DNA of 64,000 nt from the NCBI GenBank assembly GCA_002794785.1, contig NBBA01000002.1, positions 1,302,001 through 1,366,000 on the forward strand, read 5' to 3'. Below the pieces are notes generated by a model that saw nothing but the letters and a program-made list of their open reading frames with translations, was not told the DNA's origin and made no database searches. Numbering within the stretch: position 1 is the first letter of the stretch; every line of letters starts with the position of its first letter. Positions 44,305 through 57,347 of this stretch are shown here, one piece after another. The position numbers were made by a program, and so were the translations under genes. The DNA comes from Coniferiporia sulphurascens (lineage: Eukaryota; Basidiomycota; Agaricomycetes; Hymenochaetales; Hymenochaetaceae).

Positions 44305-44782
44305 CTTTCTCGCTGAAGATAATCATTTTTTAAATTTTAAATTTAAGATGTTGAATAATGAACTGCAGGAATAAACTTGACAAGCTCTAGTATTCCCATT
44401 AGCCGGCGATTGACTGTATTCAAGTAACACATTACGTTAATGAAAGCTTGATAGTCTGCAAGGTTGCTACAATGTATTCTTTTTCAGACCTATCCCCCGT
44501 TAAATGGAACAACTCGCGTGTTATCTACAATTAGATCATGCAAGATCTCATGCTTTTTAAACGACCTCGTAACAGGGTGGTTGGGGATGCCTACCGGCCT
44601 TTTTCGCCGCAGGAATTAGCAGAAGGACGAGCTGCACCGTAATACGGTCGTCCAAGTCATTTCAATCAATATGGTGCTCGTACACTTTTCTGTAATTTAT
44701 AATTCTTCGCTCTACTGTCCTTCTCTGGTTCTTCTGAGTCGCAATCGCTCGTCATAATCCGCTACATGCCGGATGCATAATT
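44305..44782. other. intergenic, 3' flank of the Abp1-type gene
   Basis: AT-rich near 44330-44350, otherwise unremarkable. It should contain the 3' UTR of the minus-strand actin-binding protein gene. Confidence 0.5.
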
Positions 44783-47444
44783 TCATTCTTGAACTTCAAC
44801 ATAGTTCGCTGAAAAAGGAGGGGGATTATCAGTATCGCAGAACTCGAGTTACACGATAACAAAAAGACATACCAGGGAACAGACCGACGTTGCCGTGCGC
44901 ATCCTTTCCTTGCCACCAGTCCTCGCTTGCCGCCTCAATTTCGGTGATCCGGTCCCCTTCCTGGAAAGACAGCTCGTTCTCCTCAGCTCTGTCATAGCTA
45001 TATCAAGTCGATCAGATCTACGATCTTTTAATAGGTAATTAAGAAGCGCTGACTCGTATAAAGCTATAGCGCAGACACCCTCATCGCTCGAGGGCGCCGG
45101 AGGGGCAGGCGGCGCGGGTGGGGCAGGAGGAGCAGGAGGAGCAGCGAGTTCGACGGGTGGAGGTGGTGGTGGCTAAAGCAATTTGATTAGGGCCGTTGAC
45201 TAGGGAATGGGAATCAAAAAAGGCTTACGGGAGGGGGCGGGGGAACGGCTCCCCCTGCTACTTCATCCGCCTGTTGGACAACTTCGACGTAGTTCGCTGT
45301 TTAAAAATCCAGTCAGATTTCATGGCCGGTAACGTGCAGTGACCTTCAAACCTGGGAAAAGGCCGCTCTTGGCTCCACCAGCACCCACACCAGACCACCA
45401 GCCTATGCAAGTTCAGGCCCGTCAGCTTAAAGAACAAGGTAGCAGTCTAATCTGCCAACAACTCGTTTACCTTCGTCAATCTGTTCAATCTGTTCGATCG
45501 TCTCGCCTTCTGTCAGCGCCATCTCGTTTTCCTCCTCGGCTTCATAATCGTACAGTACGATCGCACATACGCCCTGGCCCTTGCTAGGCGCGGGAGCAGT
45601 GAGTGGAGGCGGCGGGGGCGGCGGTGCGGGGATGGGTTCCACACTTAGTGCGGCCATCTCAGCTACAGGCGGAGGAGGGGGAGGTGGCGGAGGCTACAAT
45701 AATCCACGTCGTTTCACCAGTCAACCAGACTAGAACGCCGATACAAACTCACAGGTGGCGGGGGGGCAGCCTCCTCAACCTCTGGTTCGTACTCCGGCTC
45801 TGGAGCAGGAGGAGGCACAGGACGCGACATAGCAGGCGGAAGCGGGGGCGGGGCAGGAGTAGACATTTCTTCTTCCGCGTCTGCAGCTGCACCAAAGCCC
45901 GCTGCAGCACCGATACCTCCTGCAGCAGCAGCACCGAATGCGGCGCCCCTCGCCGATGGGGGAGTCCATTTGGAACCGGTCGTTACGGGGGATATCGTCT
46001 TAAACGACGCAGCTTTACTGCGCTCCTCTTCTTCTTGCTGCTGCCTTTTAGCAAGCGCTTGACGCTCACTCCAAGTCAACTTCTTCGGTGCACTCGATGC
46101 GACCGTAGGCGATGGCTTTGAAGACGCGGTCGTAGCTTGGCTCATGCGTTCGAATGGATTAACGAGTCTCTTCGGGGCCGGTAGGTTAACTGGGGTATAG
46201 TTTGTGCCCTAAAAAACGACATCAACAAGTTTTACCTTGCTACCTTCTGGAATGCACTCACGACCGGTGCTATACGATCATCTTCTGTCGGTTTCGTAGG
46301 TGTCATGGACTCAACAACAGGGGCAGGTTCTCGCGACGACATTGGCGCGGTAGGCTGCGGATAAACACCATATTTACGCATATATCATGGTCATAGATAA
46401 TGAGGAACTGACTGTAGGTCGGGGGGCCGCGGGAAGAGGAGGACGCGCCGCAGGGGGAGGAGGAGGCGCTGACGTCGTTGGTTCATCCCACGAAGGCATC
46501 ATCGGTTTAGTGGCCGGGGCTGGTCTCGGAGCAGAAGGGATTGGAGGTGTGGGTGCGGACGCGGGTGCGGGTGCGGATGCAGATGCGGGTGATGTGTAGC
46601 TCAGGATCTGCCTTTCCGTTATTAATTGTTGACGGGACAAGACAGGCCACTCACAGGCTTTGTGGTGGTACTAGGCTTTGGAGCAGCCTTTCTGAGCTCG
46701 CCAATATCGACTTTGCCGACTGGCGTATAATTCGTACCGACCGGTGCAATAGGCTCGAATCGGCGAGCCTGCTCCTTGTGAGCAGTATATCTTGCACCCG
46801 AAGCAGCCTCGACGCGTTTCATGATCAGCGCAGGTGAGACATCCGACTGGCATTACACCGTCAATGAGAAGACATAATTCGTACGAGGTACAGGGCGCAC
46901 CTCATTTCGCGCATTAATCACGACGTGCGTGCCCTTTAGGAATTGAGCCACGACACCCGCGTGCGTATCTGCGTGCATGCAGGGAGTTTCAGAAATGCAT
47001 CGATAAGTTAAGAGAGGCATCTACGGACGGAAAAGGCCCTTCCTCGATTCTGGCACGCCATCACCACACCAGTTGATCTGTACAAACTTCGGGAGTTCAG
47101 TCTATACGAAAAGTAAACAATTAATACCCTTGGTCCCAGTTTGCTCAGTGTCAACCTACATTGGGATCCTTCACCCTGACAAACGCGTATTGTATTCTAT
47201 TTGAGGTAGTTAAGGCGACATATCAGGAATTACTACGCTTTACGCGTCAGAAATAGTCGACTTACCTCCCGTCCGAGAACTCCTCCTCGAGCTCCTTGAG
47301 CCCACCATCGCCGGAGCTCTGGAGTTTGAGATCGTTGGTGCCCTTCTCGTAGCAGAAGAGAGCCCAGTCTATGCCTTGCGCATTGAGCACATCCTGGTAA
47401 GCTCTAGTGAGATCAATTCCGGTGATATTGACTTGCAGAGACAT
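44783..47444 (-). CDS. abp1: Abp1-type actin-binding protein (ADF-H, two SH3)
   Basis: Cortical actin-patch protein that links F-actin to endocytic factors. Fourteen exons on the minus strand: 47266-47444, 47160-47196, 47029-47101, 46901-46968, 46655-46846, 46413-46617, 46262-46354, 45753-46208, 45481-45693, 45352-45402, 45229-45296, 45054-45172, 44873-44997, 44783-44808 (634 aa). An ADF-H domain fills about residues 1-140 (DWALFCYEKG, YAFVRVKDPN, INWCGDGVP, HTHAGVVAQFLKGTHV, INARNE). A proline-rich middle repeats IAPVGTNYTPV twice. Two SH3 domains close the protein (ALYDY ... WW ... GLFPANYVEV; the first begins VLYDYEAEEENEM). The 37-nt intron at 46618-46654 is unusually short; the other exon joins agree with the domain sequence. 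Confidence 0.9.
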
Positions 47445-50400
47445 AGTCGACGATTTGGCTGTAAAGCAAAAACTTGCTGTAGGTCTGCGGGCTGATAGCA
47501 GCGTGACACTTTGTGTGACGTTTTGTGTGACGTTTTGTGACAACACTCGTCGTTACTATGGACCTCGTAAGTTCGTAGCAGTACTATACTTGCGCATCTC
47601 TCTACAGTCCGGACAAGAGGCGGACGAGTCTCAAACTGGAGCGCTATTCTACGGTCATCTTCTGTGTTCTTTCCCCTGTTTGGTGGTCAGGCTACTACCA
47701 GCATTTTTTGACTGACTGTTCCAGGCTGGCTCTTTCCGACGGGGGCTCACGGCGACCGTCCTTTCGGAACTACTTCGATCGTCAATCAGATGTTCTCTTG
47801 CCATTTAACAGGCTAAAGAAACCGTCCGGGGCCCTATAGGAATCTGTTAAGCTTTAGCGTCCTCTGCGACTCAGTGCGCGACCCTCTGGTCCTATCCCAC
47901 TAAACCTTGGCGGTCGATTTTCAACGAAAAAAAAACAGACGATAATTCGGGATTACTTGAACTTGAAGTACGAACTTATGCTTGCTACGTAGCCGTGCGC
48001 TACGACAGATCACGAACCGCCGTCTTTCGTAACCTCCAGCCGGAAACATGCTACCTCCAGAACCGGGGCCCTGGTATGCCGGAGCTAGTGTCATGGCACT
48101 CCTTGGTGTCGCCTAAGTCCTTTAGGGTGACCTAATTCTTCTACTCCGAGACCGCCATGGTCATACGCCTATCTCAGCACTTGTCACTAGCCCTACCCAG
48201 TGGTTATGACAGTATAGCTATGAGCGCCGGCCTCGGGGGCATTCTTCTCGGCCAAAAAATAGAGGTTCTCCCACAATCGAACCTTTCGCGGGGTCGATTT
48301 CCTGTTCCCTCCTATTTTCCGCACATTGACGGACGATTGTCTTAAACTGGGTCCTGTCGCCTTCCTTACACTGGTTCACATGTTGCGGATATCCAACGTC
48401 TGGTGGACCACTTTTATGCGCCGTGGGCGCTAGAAGGAAAACGAAATTGTCTTGATCGTTTAGGATGTTGTCGACACAGACCGACGCTGAAGCTTTCCAT
48501 GGCGTGACTCGCACTATTCGACCGTCGTAGGTTTAATCAGAACCGGCGTTGCTAGGAAAAATAATCACAATATACTCATTCCTGAAGCTCTTGTCGGTCT
48601 ACAGACTGCTCGTCGGCGCCGTGTTGTGCAAGAAAGCAAGCGCACATATGAACGACTCCCCCATCGTCGCCATCGATATCCTTCTATCCCCACGGTGACG
48701 TGTAAGGGTTGTTGTATCTTTACATCCGCGGCAGACACGGTTTGATCACTTTTCTTGCCGAATATCGAGGCTGGTTAAGATTTAATATCAATGAAGACAG
48801 CTCACAGGCACGTCCCAAGCCAAGAATACACCGTTTGGCATGAACGACCCTTCTTCTAAACCAAAATAGGGGCCTCAGAAGTATAAGTCCAGCTCATGGC
48901 CGCGTTAAGGCCGCGTTAAGACCTGTCCGTCAATATGAATCTCCTGTTTGTTGTTGCACGAGGACCCTTCTGCCTCCTCACTTGTATTTTTTGAGTTTGT
49001 GTACGAAGGTTATCTCAATCGCGTCCCCTTCGGTGCTGTGCTTGTTCCTCCTTCCATTTTCAGGTATCCTTCAAGGAGTATCATCACTTGGCACTGTAGT
49101 ATCAACTGGATTTTTTCTATAGTTGAATTCGCAAGATCTGCTCCCTTAATCTCAAGAATACATTTTTCCTGCGTCCTCCTTCCCATACTCCTTGCTCGAC
49201 TCTCTTAATTCCTGGCAAAATGTTGGTCTGAAGCATGCACGTCCGATCATCCGATCATCGCCTCGACCAGAGCTTGACCAGTCCCCATCTTTTATGCACC
49301 CGCTTAGTGTTCGGCAAGATTTCGGGTTTAAACCATTGTGTCGGCTTCATATCCAACGAGCGCAACAGACACATCACCGATGATTGATCGATATGCTGGG
49401 CAGGTCTACATTCCCAAGTGTTACGGCTACCCTGGATGCACGGTCCGACCACTCAACAGGACTCGTGCCATCCATCATCGCGATGTCTTCGTTGGGAGTG
49501 GGCTTCTCGTATTAATCCAGGGGAGGGCGGAGATGAACAAGATTGGCTTAAAACACCGGGCAAGGACTTTAGATGCGCACGGCCCCCGTTCTATCGCTGT
49601 TACGAGCATGCGCGGATCCTCTAATTTGGAGATCTTGAACTCTTCCTTGTCATCTGGTGCTTTGGCTCGACTGATCCAGGCGGCACGTAATATTCATCTC
49701 TTCGGACCCAGAAGTGACCAGCCCTTGCATACGAAGGCATTTTGCGAGAGTTTGCGCCATTCGAATTCGGGCACTTAATGAGATGCCTGTTTATGGTGGA
49801 AGATGATGTCCAAGCGGAGGGTACCTCCTTCAAGTCATTGCGATCGCGCTCACACGCTATGGCTCACTGATAAGTGCCAAACCGAGGCGGGTGAAGCGTA
49901 CAACGTCCTCTCCCACACCCTCCGCTTTACGGTATAGACCAGTGGCTTCTCAGGGCCTTAGACCTACCAGTTAGGGGCGGAAGGCCTGAGACAATCAAAG
50001 TGACGGATAAAGATAGTGAAGATAGCGCTTTCAAAAACCACTGAAAGATGCAGTCAACAAACAGCTATCATGTTGCCTTTAAATGCCTCGTGCCAAGTGT
50101 CAAGAATGGATGCGTCCACGGTGCGCGGTGCCTGCTCACTCTTGTCCAATACAATGACGGGTACAAGGTGGACACCGCCCAAGATTAATTTGGATACAGC
50201 ATCAACCGAAGAGATATGCATTCTATTGCGCTATATCTGCCATTCATATATTATTTGCCCTATTTTTCGTCAGTGCCGCTGCATCGCAGACCGAGACTCC
50301 GAGGCCCCTGAACGGCACTGGTACTTTCACAATCCACAATGGCAGTGTTCATCCCTTTTTCGAGCTTGCTAGGATGTTCAGATGCAGGGGAATACCACCG

Positions 50401-52308
50401 TTGTTGATGTTTGGTTTCCGTAATTCAAATGTTGACCCGGACCCATCTACTATTTTCATCAACGATTATTCAGCCTTGTATCTACGTTCGGTTGACTCGA
50501 ACCGACTATACAGAGTCTATACCCCACAACTGAGGTGTCGGCGTTCCTACGCATCCTGCGGTGGGTTCGTGATGACTGCTGCAGACGGGTCGGAAACATC
50601 AGAGATGCTCCTACCCACCAATACAAAAGCTCCTTCACCTTACCACACACGTCAGCGGCCCGCCCGGACCACGATACGGAATCCTGCCATGTCTTCTATT
50701 CAAAAATGGGACTTTGTACGTTACCCCGGTACGTATGCGCAGAGCATGCTTCGTGAATCGTCGATCAATCTCGGCTGTCTGCACGCTAACCATCCGGTCG
50801 GAAACAATTGGACATATGAATGCGCCAAGAACGGTTTTTTTTGAAGTTGGGGTTGGGAAACTATGCGCTAGAACTGCTGTTTTGATACCCGCGTGAATTC
50901 TAAAGGCCTGGATCAGGTCTGGTATCGCCGCTGTCACGTTCTCCGAGGGCGGGTGCTGTTGAGAGCTGACTTCTGGTATGCCTTGGATCCTTTTCAAGTT
51001 AGACACGACACTATTGCTCAAATTTCAAGCTCTAAGTCGAGATCGGATCTTAACATCATCTTTGCCTGTGAAGCTCCTCCCCTGGCCATCCTTGTCTATT
51101 CCGCATGAACAACACTTTGCAAGTTGCTGGTTGATTGTCGCGAGAACCTTACATAGGAGCGGCCAGGTCCAGTTTTAGTGGGCTCTGGCGCGATGTCACG
51201 GAACCAAAAAAAACCACGGAGACAGCCACGGAAGTGGAACGCAGACAATGTGCAGTTACGTATCACGAGGCCGTCCTTTCTTCTTCTAACTTACCCTATC
51301 CCGTGTTTAAATAGGGGAGTCATTTCAATTGCGCGGACGTTAATCGAGTCTAGCGGCGCTAGTGACAATGTGCAGTAGCAGACTATTACGAAAGCTGATC
51401 GATTTCCGTATCTCCGAAGATCGAACCGACAGGAATTTGCAGCAAGGCCCAGAATCATGGCAGCCTTGATCGCGTTAACACCGGACCTTCCCAGGAGTCT
51501 CGTTCGCCCTAAATTCTAATGTGCTGTCTCGCACTTCTCTTTTTTGACTCCTGCTCCCGATGCGGTGGGTTCGGGGTCTCCGAGGGATTTACTGTATGAT
51601 ACAGTTACTTTGTGGCGTAGAGGGTGCTGTGTACTACTCCTAGAAGTAAGGCTGAACCGAGACAACAGGAGAAGCAGTATTTTCTAGTACATGTATTGTT
51701 TCGCTGCGTATAGAAGGCATACTCTAACGAGTCTGTGGGACCAAGTCTAGACCACATACACAGGTCATGCGAGTGCAGTGTAATATGAACTGACAAAAGC
51801 TTGTGTGACTTCACAAGTATTTGATGATCGGTGTGCACTAACTTTGTAGCCAAAAACTACTAATTAGTTTTAGCAGATAAAGTCGAAACTTTAAAAGGCT
51901 TTTATGCGGATAAGATTTTTGCATAAGGAATGTAGGCACGCATGATAGTTACCGATCGCTGAGCGGAATACATACATAGGAGCTGTTGCAGGCCCTTTGT
52001 TATCCCAACTTCTCTGAAACGGTCACGCACATTTTAGGTGGCAAGATCGTGTATACTGTAGTTGCCAGGGGATTTTACAAATATAGGAAAAGTACACTAG
52101 AAACGGGAGAAAAGTAGTACATGTGGCCGAAATGGCAGAGACGAGGTCGTTAGCAAATAGAGCCCAAAAGGGGGTATGATTCAGTATGAATGTAGTACAA
52201 GGGGTGAAAAACGACTGCAAAAAAGAGCATATCAGTGTACCAACCAAACGGTCTTGTCCCTTTCCCTCCTCTTTTCTTTTATCTCTCTTCTTTCTCTTGA
52301 TCTCGAGG
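47445..52308. other. 4.9 kb without a supportable gene
   Basis: Several ORFs of 100-160 codons occur (for example 49338-49778 and 50374-50844, plus strand), but I see no family motif, no repeat with another part of the window and no convincing exon series. Just upstream of the Abp1 gene, near 47505-47540, GTGTGACGTTTTGT is repeated and may be promoter sequence. Confidence 0.5.
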
Positions 52309-54790
52309 TCAGGATTTCGTAGGGAGCGTTCCGTCGACAACATCTAAGTCAGTCTGAAGGTATGTATCCCACGTATCCGGATGTAGTCGGTCCCGGCTTG
52401 GACCGTGCCAATAGTCAACGTGGCGTACAGACTGAAAAGAAGGATCACGCTGGAAAGATTGATGAGCCGGACTTGTGAGATACGGATAAGGAAACTGAGA
52501 CTGTGATTCCTGTTGCACATAGGGGTGCTGGATGGGCGGTGTAGGAGGCATCGTCATCGGTGTGGGTCGGTGCACGCCCCCCGGCAGCTGGTCGTCGGGA
52601 CCAACATATGTACCGGGGCTGTACGCACCGACGCCAGGACCGACGACACCTTGCGTCAAAGAGTCGGATTGTGGCGAAAAGGCTGGACTGGGACTGCGGG
52701 AGCTGGAAGCATCATGGATATGAGTAATTCGGGGCCGTGTTCGCCGCTGCGAAGAGTGCGATTGGGCCGGAGAAGGGTACGCCATTGACGCGGGCCGCTG
52801 CGCGCGCTCCGGCAGCTGGCTAGCGCCAGCACGTATACCGGGGCCGTATGCAACGACACCGACACCGATGCCAACGTTGGATGGCATCATAGCGCTTGGC
52901 GGCAGCCGCGTATCTGGGCCAGACTGATGAGGACGACTCGGATGAGCAGTATATGGATGACTGGTTTTCGATTGAGATGGTTGTTGGGGCTGTTGTGTGA
53001 GTCGAGTGAATTGCATTCGAGGGGGATATACCATTGAAACTGGTATCGGAATCGATGCGGGTCGATGCGCACGTTCGGCCCAAGGGCCGTACGCATTGAC
53101 ACCGACGTCGATGCCGACGCCCGGCGGGATAGCCGGGTCAGGAAGTGGTTGAAAAGGTGAAACGAAGTTGGTCTGCAGTAGGAGTTCCTTTGTACCCCCA
53201 TGTGCAAGCAAACCTGAATTCGGATTAACGTTGTGGTCGTGCGGCCTATCCAGTCCATCCATATTCGCATCTATAACACGAAACCTGTTTGGGTTTTGAA
53301 TATAGCCTTGAGCTGTCGTGTGTTGTTGCGTCTGGCCGTAGCGGTGAGCACTCAGGGTGTGTGATGGAATTCCGGTGCTGTTGTGATATGACAGTTGATC
53401 TGAACTTGGAGAAATATCTGTTTTTCGACAGCGTTGGTGAATACAACTTCCCCTTTGTATGAAGATAGCAAAACCGGAAATTACCGGGTGGGTAGGTCTG
53501 TCCCTCAGTATAATCACCTGCCTCGAAGGCCTCTTCTAGTATCTGCGTCTTGCTTACTGGCGTTTGGGTACGACATATCTCACAGTCACCTTTTCCTTTA
53601 TCCGCACAGGAACAGACACGGTCAACGCATTCTAACCCGCGGCGTAGACATATAGGACATGGCCGTTCTGATCCGCACTGAACTTTGTTTCGCCTGAGGA
53701 TGAGAATAGCATCGAGTTTACGGGCAGCAACAAAACAAGAAATCCACGGGACTGACCTGCAGTTTATACAAGCCTTTTTCACTCTCGACCCCTGACCGCC
53801 ACCCCTTCGCGGCACATCTTCGCATTCCCAGTCTGCCTCGAAGCAATATTTGCACGGCCGATGATCTTCGCACTTTGTTGACGAAGTTACCCCATGAGCT
53901 GAAGAGGAATATATGATTAGAAAGGGACCCACTTTCTTGTTATCCCTCCTGCAAATCAGGCAGCGTTGTTTGACGACCTTCGGGCCGCGGCCAACGTGTA
54001 CACATTCCTCCTGTCTGGAGGTGCACCGTGTGCATGGCCGGTTATCGTCGCATTTTTTATTATCTCTGATAAGCGGATAGAACAAGGAGGATTCAGAACG
54101 TTTTAGGCATGAACAAGTGCACAAGTTCATAATTCCTTCAACGAATCCAACGCACCTTCTGCACGCCGCGCATGCAAGTTTGGCTCGTTCAACTGGCTTT
54201 GTTGAAGCTGCTTCATCGGCGGCCTTCAGAGTTAACGCCGCGATTTCGTCCACACAATCTTGATTTATCTCGACACACTGCCTGCATGGTTTTTCGCCGC
54301 TACATAGCAAACGTAAGCGGCGGCACGGCAAACACCCTTCAATGCATTTGTTTCCGGGTATCCCTTTCTTGACGCAGGCTGTGTAAAGCAAGAGGACGAG
54401 ATTTAAGAGTGGAACCAGACGAAAATCAAGGTGACATAACGACGCAAGAGGAAATTCAAAAAAAGAACCTAATGCTCACCTGCGCACGGCCACAATCCGT
54501 CGCACTTGATCTTGTCGCGTCTGCCATCAAGGACGCCCGTATCTCAAGTTAACGGGAATTATATAGATGAAAGTTGTTCAAACTAGCCTGCATGAACAGC
54601 ACGCCTTACTTGCTCGTTTTGTCCAGGGTGAGACCACGTCTGACGCCGAGACTGTGCCACATGACGAATCAAGTTCTGTTGGAGACGGCAGGTTGGCTGT
54701 GTCTAGGGTGGGTAGCATCATTGGCGACGACGCAGAGAGTGGCATCATGCAAGCCCGACGAGAAAGACAGCGGGAACAAGATGCGGCCAA
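52309..54790 (-). CDS. protein with five consecutive Zn2Cys6 clusters
   Basis: Seven exons on the minus strand: 54588-54790, 54480-54520, 54156-54378, 53933-54065, 53757-53872, 53485-53693, 52309-53417 (677 aa). Five C-x2-C-x6-C-x5-C-x2-C-x6/8-C clusters run at about residues 64-92, 96-122, 150-176, 190-216 and 234-260. Examples are CLPC...CSGEKPCRQC and CAAC...CDDNRPCTRC. This is the zinc-cluster pattern of Gal4-type regulators, which normally carry one. Introns cut clusters 1, 3, 4 and 5 close after the CxxCR segment. A further Cys-rich stretch (VCSCADKGKGDCEIC) follows. The long remainder (about 370 residues) is low-complexity, rich in Pro, Ser and Gln, with no fungal transcription-factor middle domain. 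Intron 1 needs a GC donor (AG|GCTAGT). DNA binding is inferred only. Confidence 0.82.
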
Positions 54791-57139
54791 GCTTAAGGGC
54801 AGCGTGGCTGGAGTCGACTTTTGTATACACGCACAATCTGGTCTAGAGCAAGCCTATAAGAGCCTTCAATTCAAAATAATATATCCCGCCCTTTAAGTTC
54901 AAATTGAGACGTCTGAGTCCGGGTGTCTTCTGATTTCCTTGACTCGTGCTTGAAGAAGCGGGGAGATATACCAAAAGCTGATCGGGAACATATATATTAC
55001 GGCCTGAGTTTGGATCCTAATCATAACTAATCTATCAAAGTCGCTTTTATTATCTATCTCGTCACCCGTCACCAGTTCAATGTTCTATTCTTACGTGATT
55101 AATCTCCATTTCACATTATGTAATGATGGCAACGACCCTCGGGCCCTCGACTCGGGACCCGGGAGCTTAGGCCAGGGGGGGTAGCTATTTGCGCGGACGA
55201 CTACAATGTGAGCGGCTAAACTGACTGCATGCTTCGGGTTTTTCAACATAGAATACTGGGTCATGGACGTACGTCGTTTCCAGCGGCTCGCAAAGAAGAG
55301 GCTAAGGTCACACTTCATTTAATCTGTGGTGTAACCCCCACGTTTCTTCATGAACGATAACGAAACCCCGCGGCGCTGGAATAACCACACCCCCGTATGC
55401 CGTTAGGAAAGGGCGCATCTGCATACACAAGATGGTTTGATACTTACTTAGATAGCCTCCAGTCACTCGGGTAATAGTACAGCCTCCGTTCTTACAAATA
55501 GTAGTAACGCCATTTCCACAAATATGTGCTTTGAGTAGAGCACAGGCAATCCTCCTCTCATTTCTGCTCAAGGAACTTGGCGAGAGGGGAGTCAGGATTT
55601 TTTACTCAACCAGCACTAGCTTCCGAAGCCAGAACTAGGGTGAGAATATTATTGGAGATTGAACCCACTGACTTTGAGGGTCCCTGAAATATTTTTAATC
55701 ATGTTTCGAGAACGCGCTCCGGTATATCTTACACCCGAGTATACATATCAACTTGTGTTTTTTTTTTACCCAAGACTTAAAGGATTAGAATATAAGGACG
55801 ACAAGTTGAAATCTAAAATTTCCAGTACTGGCAGAAGAGACTTGCTAGCGCGATGTCAAGCGAGTACCGATAGGTTGCGTACCGGTTCTGGAAGACACCA
55901 GTTTCCGACCAGAGGTTGCGTCTATACACACGCCTGTTCTGAGCCCCATTAAAGTGGGAAGATTGTCCCAAATGAAGCCCAAGACGAGGTCCAGCGACAA
56001 CACGCACTTGCAAGGTTTGAGCCTTGTTCATAGCTCGAACTTTGCATTGAGTTCAGGCGGCCGATCACGGATGTGCTCACGTTGATTATGCGGCGAGCTT
56101 TGAGTTCGTAGGTTCTCGTGGGGGGAAGTCTCAAGATAGTATTTCAATAAATTGCGTTGCGTCGAAAGGGAGGCTAAGGCGACACGATTCCGCCCGAAAA
56201 GAACCAGAAAGCACTAAACACAAGAAAATTTCGAGCAGAGCCTAACAGATTTAGGCACATGGAAGAACCAAGCGAGTTATACTGTCGATTGATAGGCTGG
56301 ACTGCGAGAATCCAGGCATAACTATTGGGTAACTCAACGACGATAATTAATCAAAGAAAACGTCGAAGTTTTCGGAGCTTGAATTTTCTCCTATCTGAAC
56401 TTGGCTTTGTGCCCCCAAGCTCGATAGAAAATCGTATCTATTCCCGATACCGTTAGGTAGAGGGTCTTATACGTCGATAATTTGAATCACGAACAATCAC
56501 GACGGGGCCTGCGGCGTTTCTTTTTTTGTAATGCCGATGCTCGGCATTGTTGCAATTTTCCTTTTATACTCTATTAGCCCTCCTCAATTGCACGTTATCC
56601 TACAATTTTTTGTTCGGCAGGTGGACATACCATTGTGTTGGTTTGATATCGGGAAAGGCGATCTGACCCAGGAGTTTGGCGGTTTCCTTTTTGGGCGAAG
56701 AAACCTGCAATCCGCTACAAGTGCTCAAGAGCAGTTGTACCGAATTTTTATCGTCGGAGTTACAAGTTTCTCGTCCTTTTATGGACAGATCTGTAAAATG
56801 TCTTACGTGTCGTTTTGCGTAGATCCTTACCTTCCTTATTGGAGGCTTACGAATAGATCGACGCGCCCTTATTTGGGCTGGTTGGAAGATATGTGTGTGG
56901 TCTAAAAATGAAGCAAATGTCTTGGAAACGGTTTGGGAAAGATGCTTAGCGTCTGCAAGGTACTGTAAGTATGAGCTTGATCCAGCTCTATTTTTTTATT
57001 GGCTGATGGTTGCATTTAAGGGGTGTTTTGTTTTGAGTGGCTGACTTGTTTACTGGCAGATGTGGCAAAAATTGCTTATTGTGGATGTGCTTACACAAAC
57101 ACGGCATCAGCTTGCCGGACAAATGCAAAAACGCCACAA
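54791..57139. other. intergenic, nothing recognised
   Basis: The first part should contain the promoter of the five-cluster gene. No coding region or repeat that I can support until the LINE target site at 57140. Confidence 0.45.
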
Positions 57140-57153
57140 ATCGCAACTGCAAT
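57140..57153. repeat. LINE target-site duplication, left copy
   Basis: ATCGCAACTGCAAT, repeated at 63587-63600. The last T is also the first of the poly(T) run, so the duplication is 13 or 14 bp. Confidence 0.92.
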
Positions 57154-57347
57154 TTTTTTTTTTTTTTTAAATGCATTTCTATAGCGCGTCATGACTATCT
57201 AGTACAAAATATGCTCCAGGGGCCTTTAGGCCCCTGTATTTAGTGAGATGGTGATTGTTATAGAGGGATAAAATCGTGATGGGACGCCGTAGGCAGAGAT
57301 GGGGGCTGGGCAAACGCCAGTAGTGAAAGTGAAGAGTGGAAACTGAC

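Noticed and set aside
50374..50844. 156-codon plus-strand ORF
   Set aside because: No domain, no splice-linked neighbours and no similarity to anything in the window.
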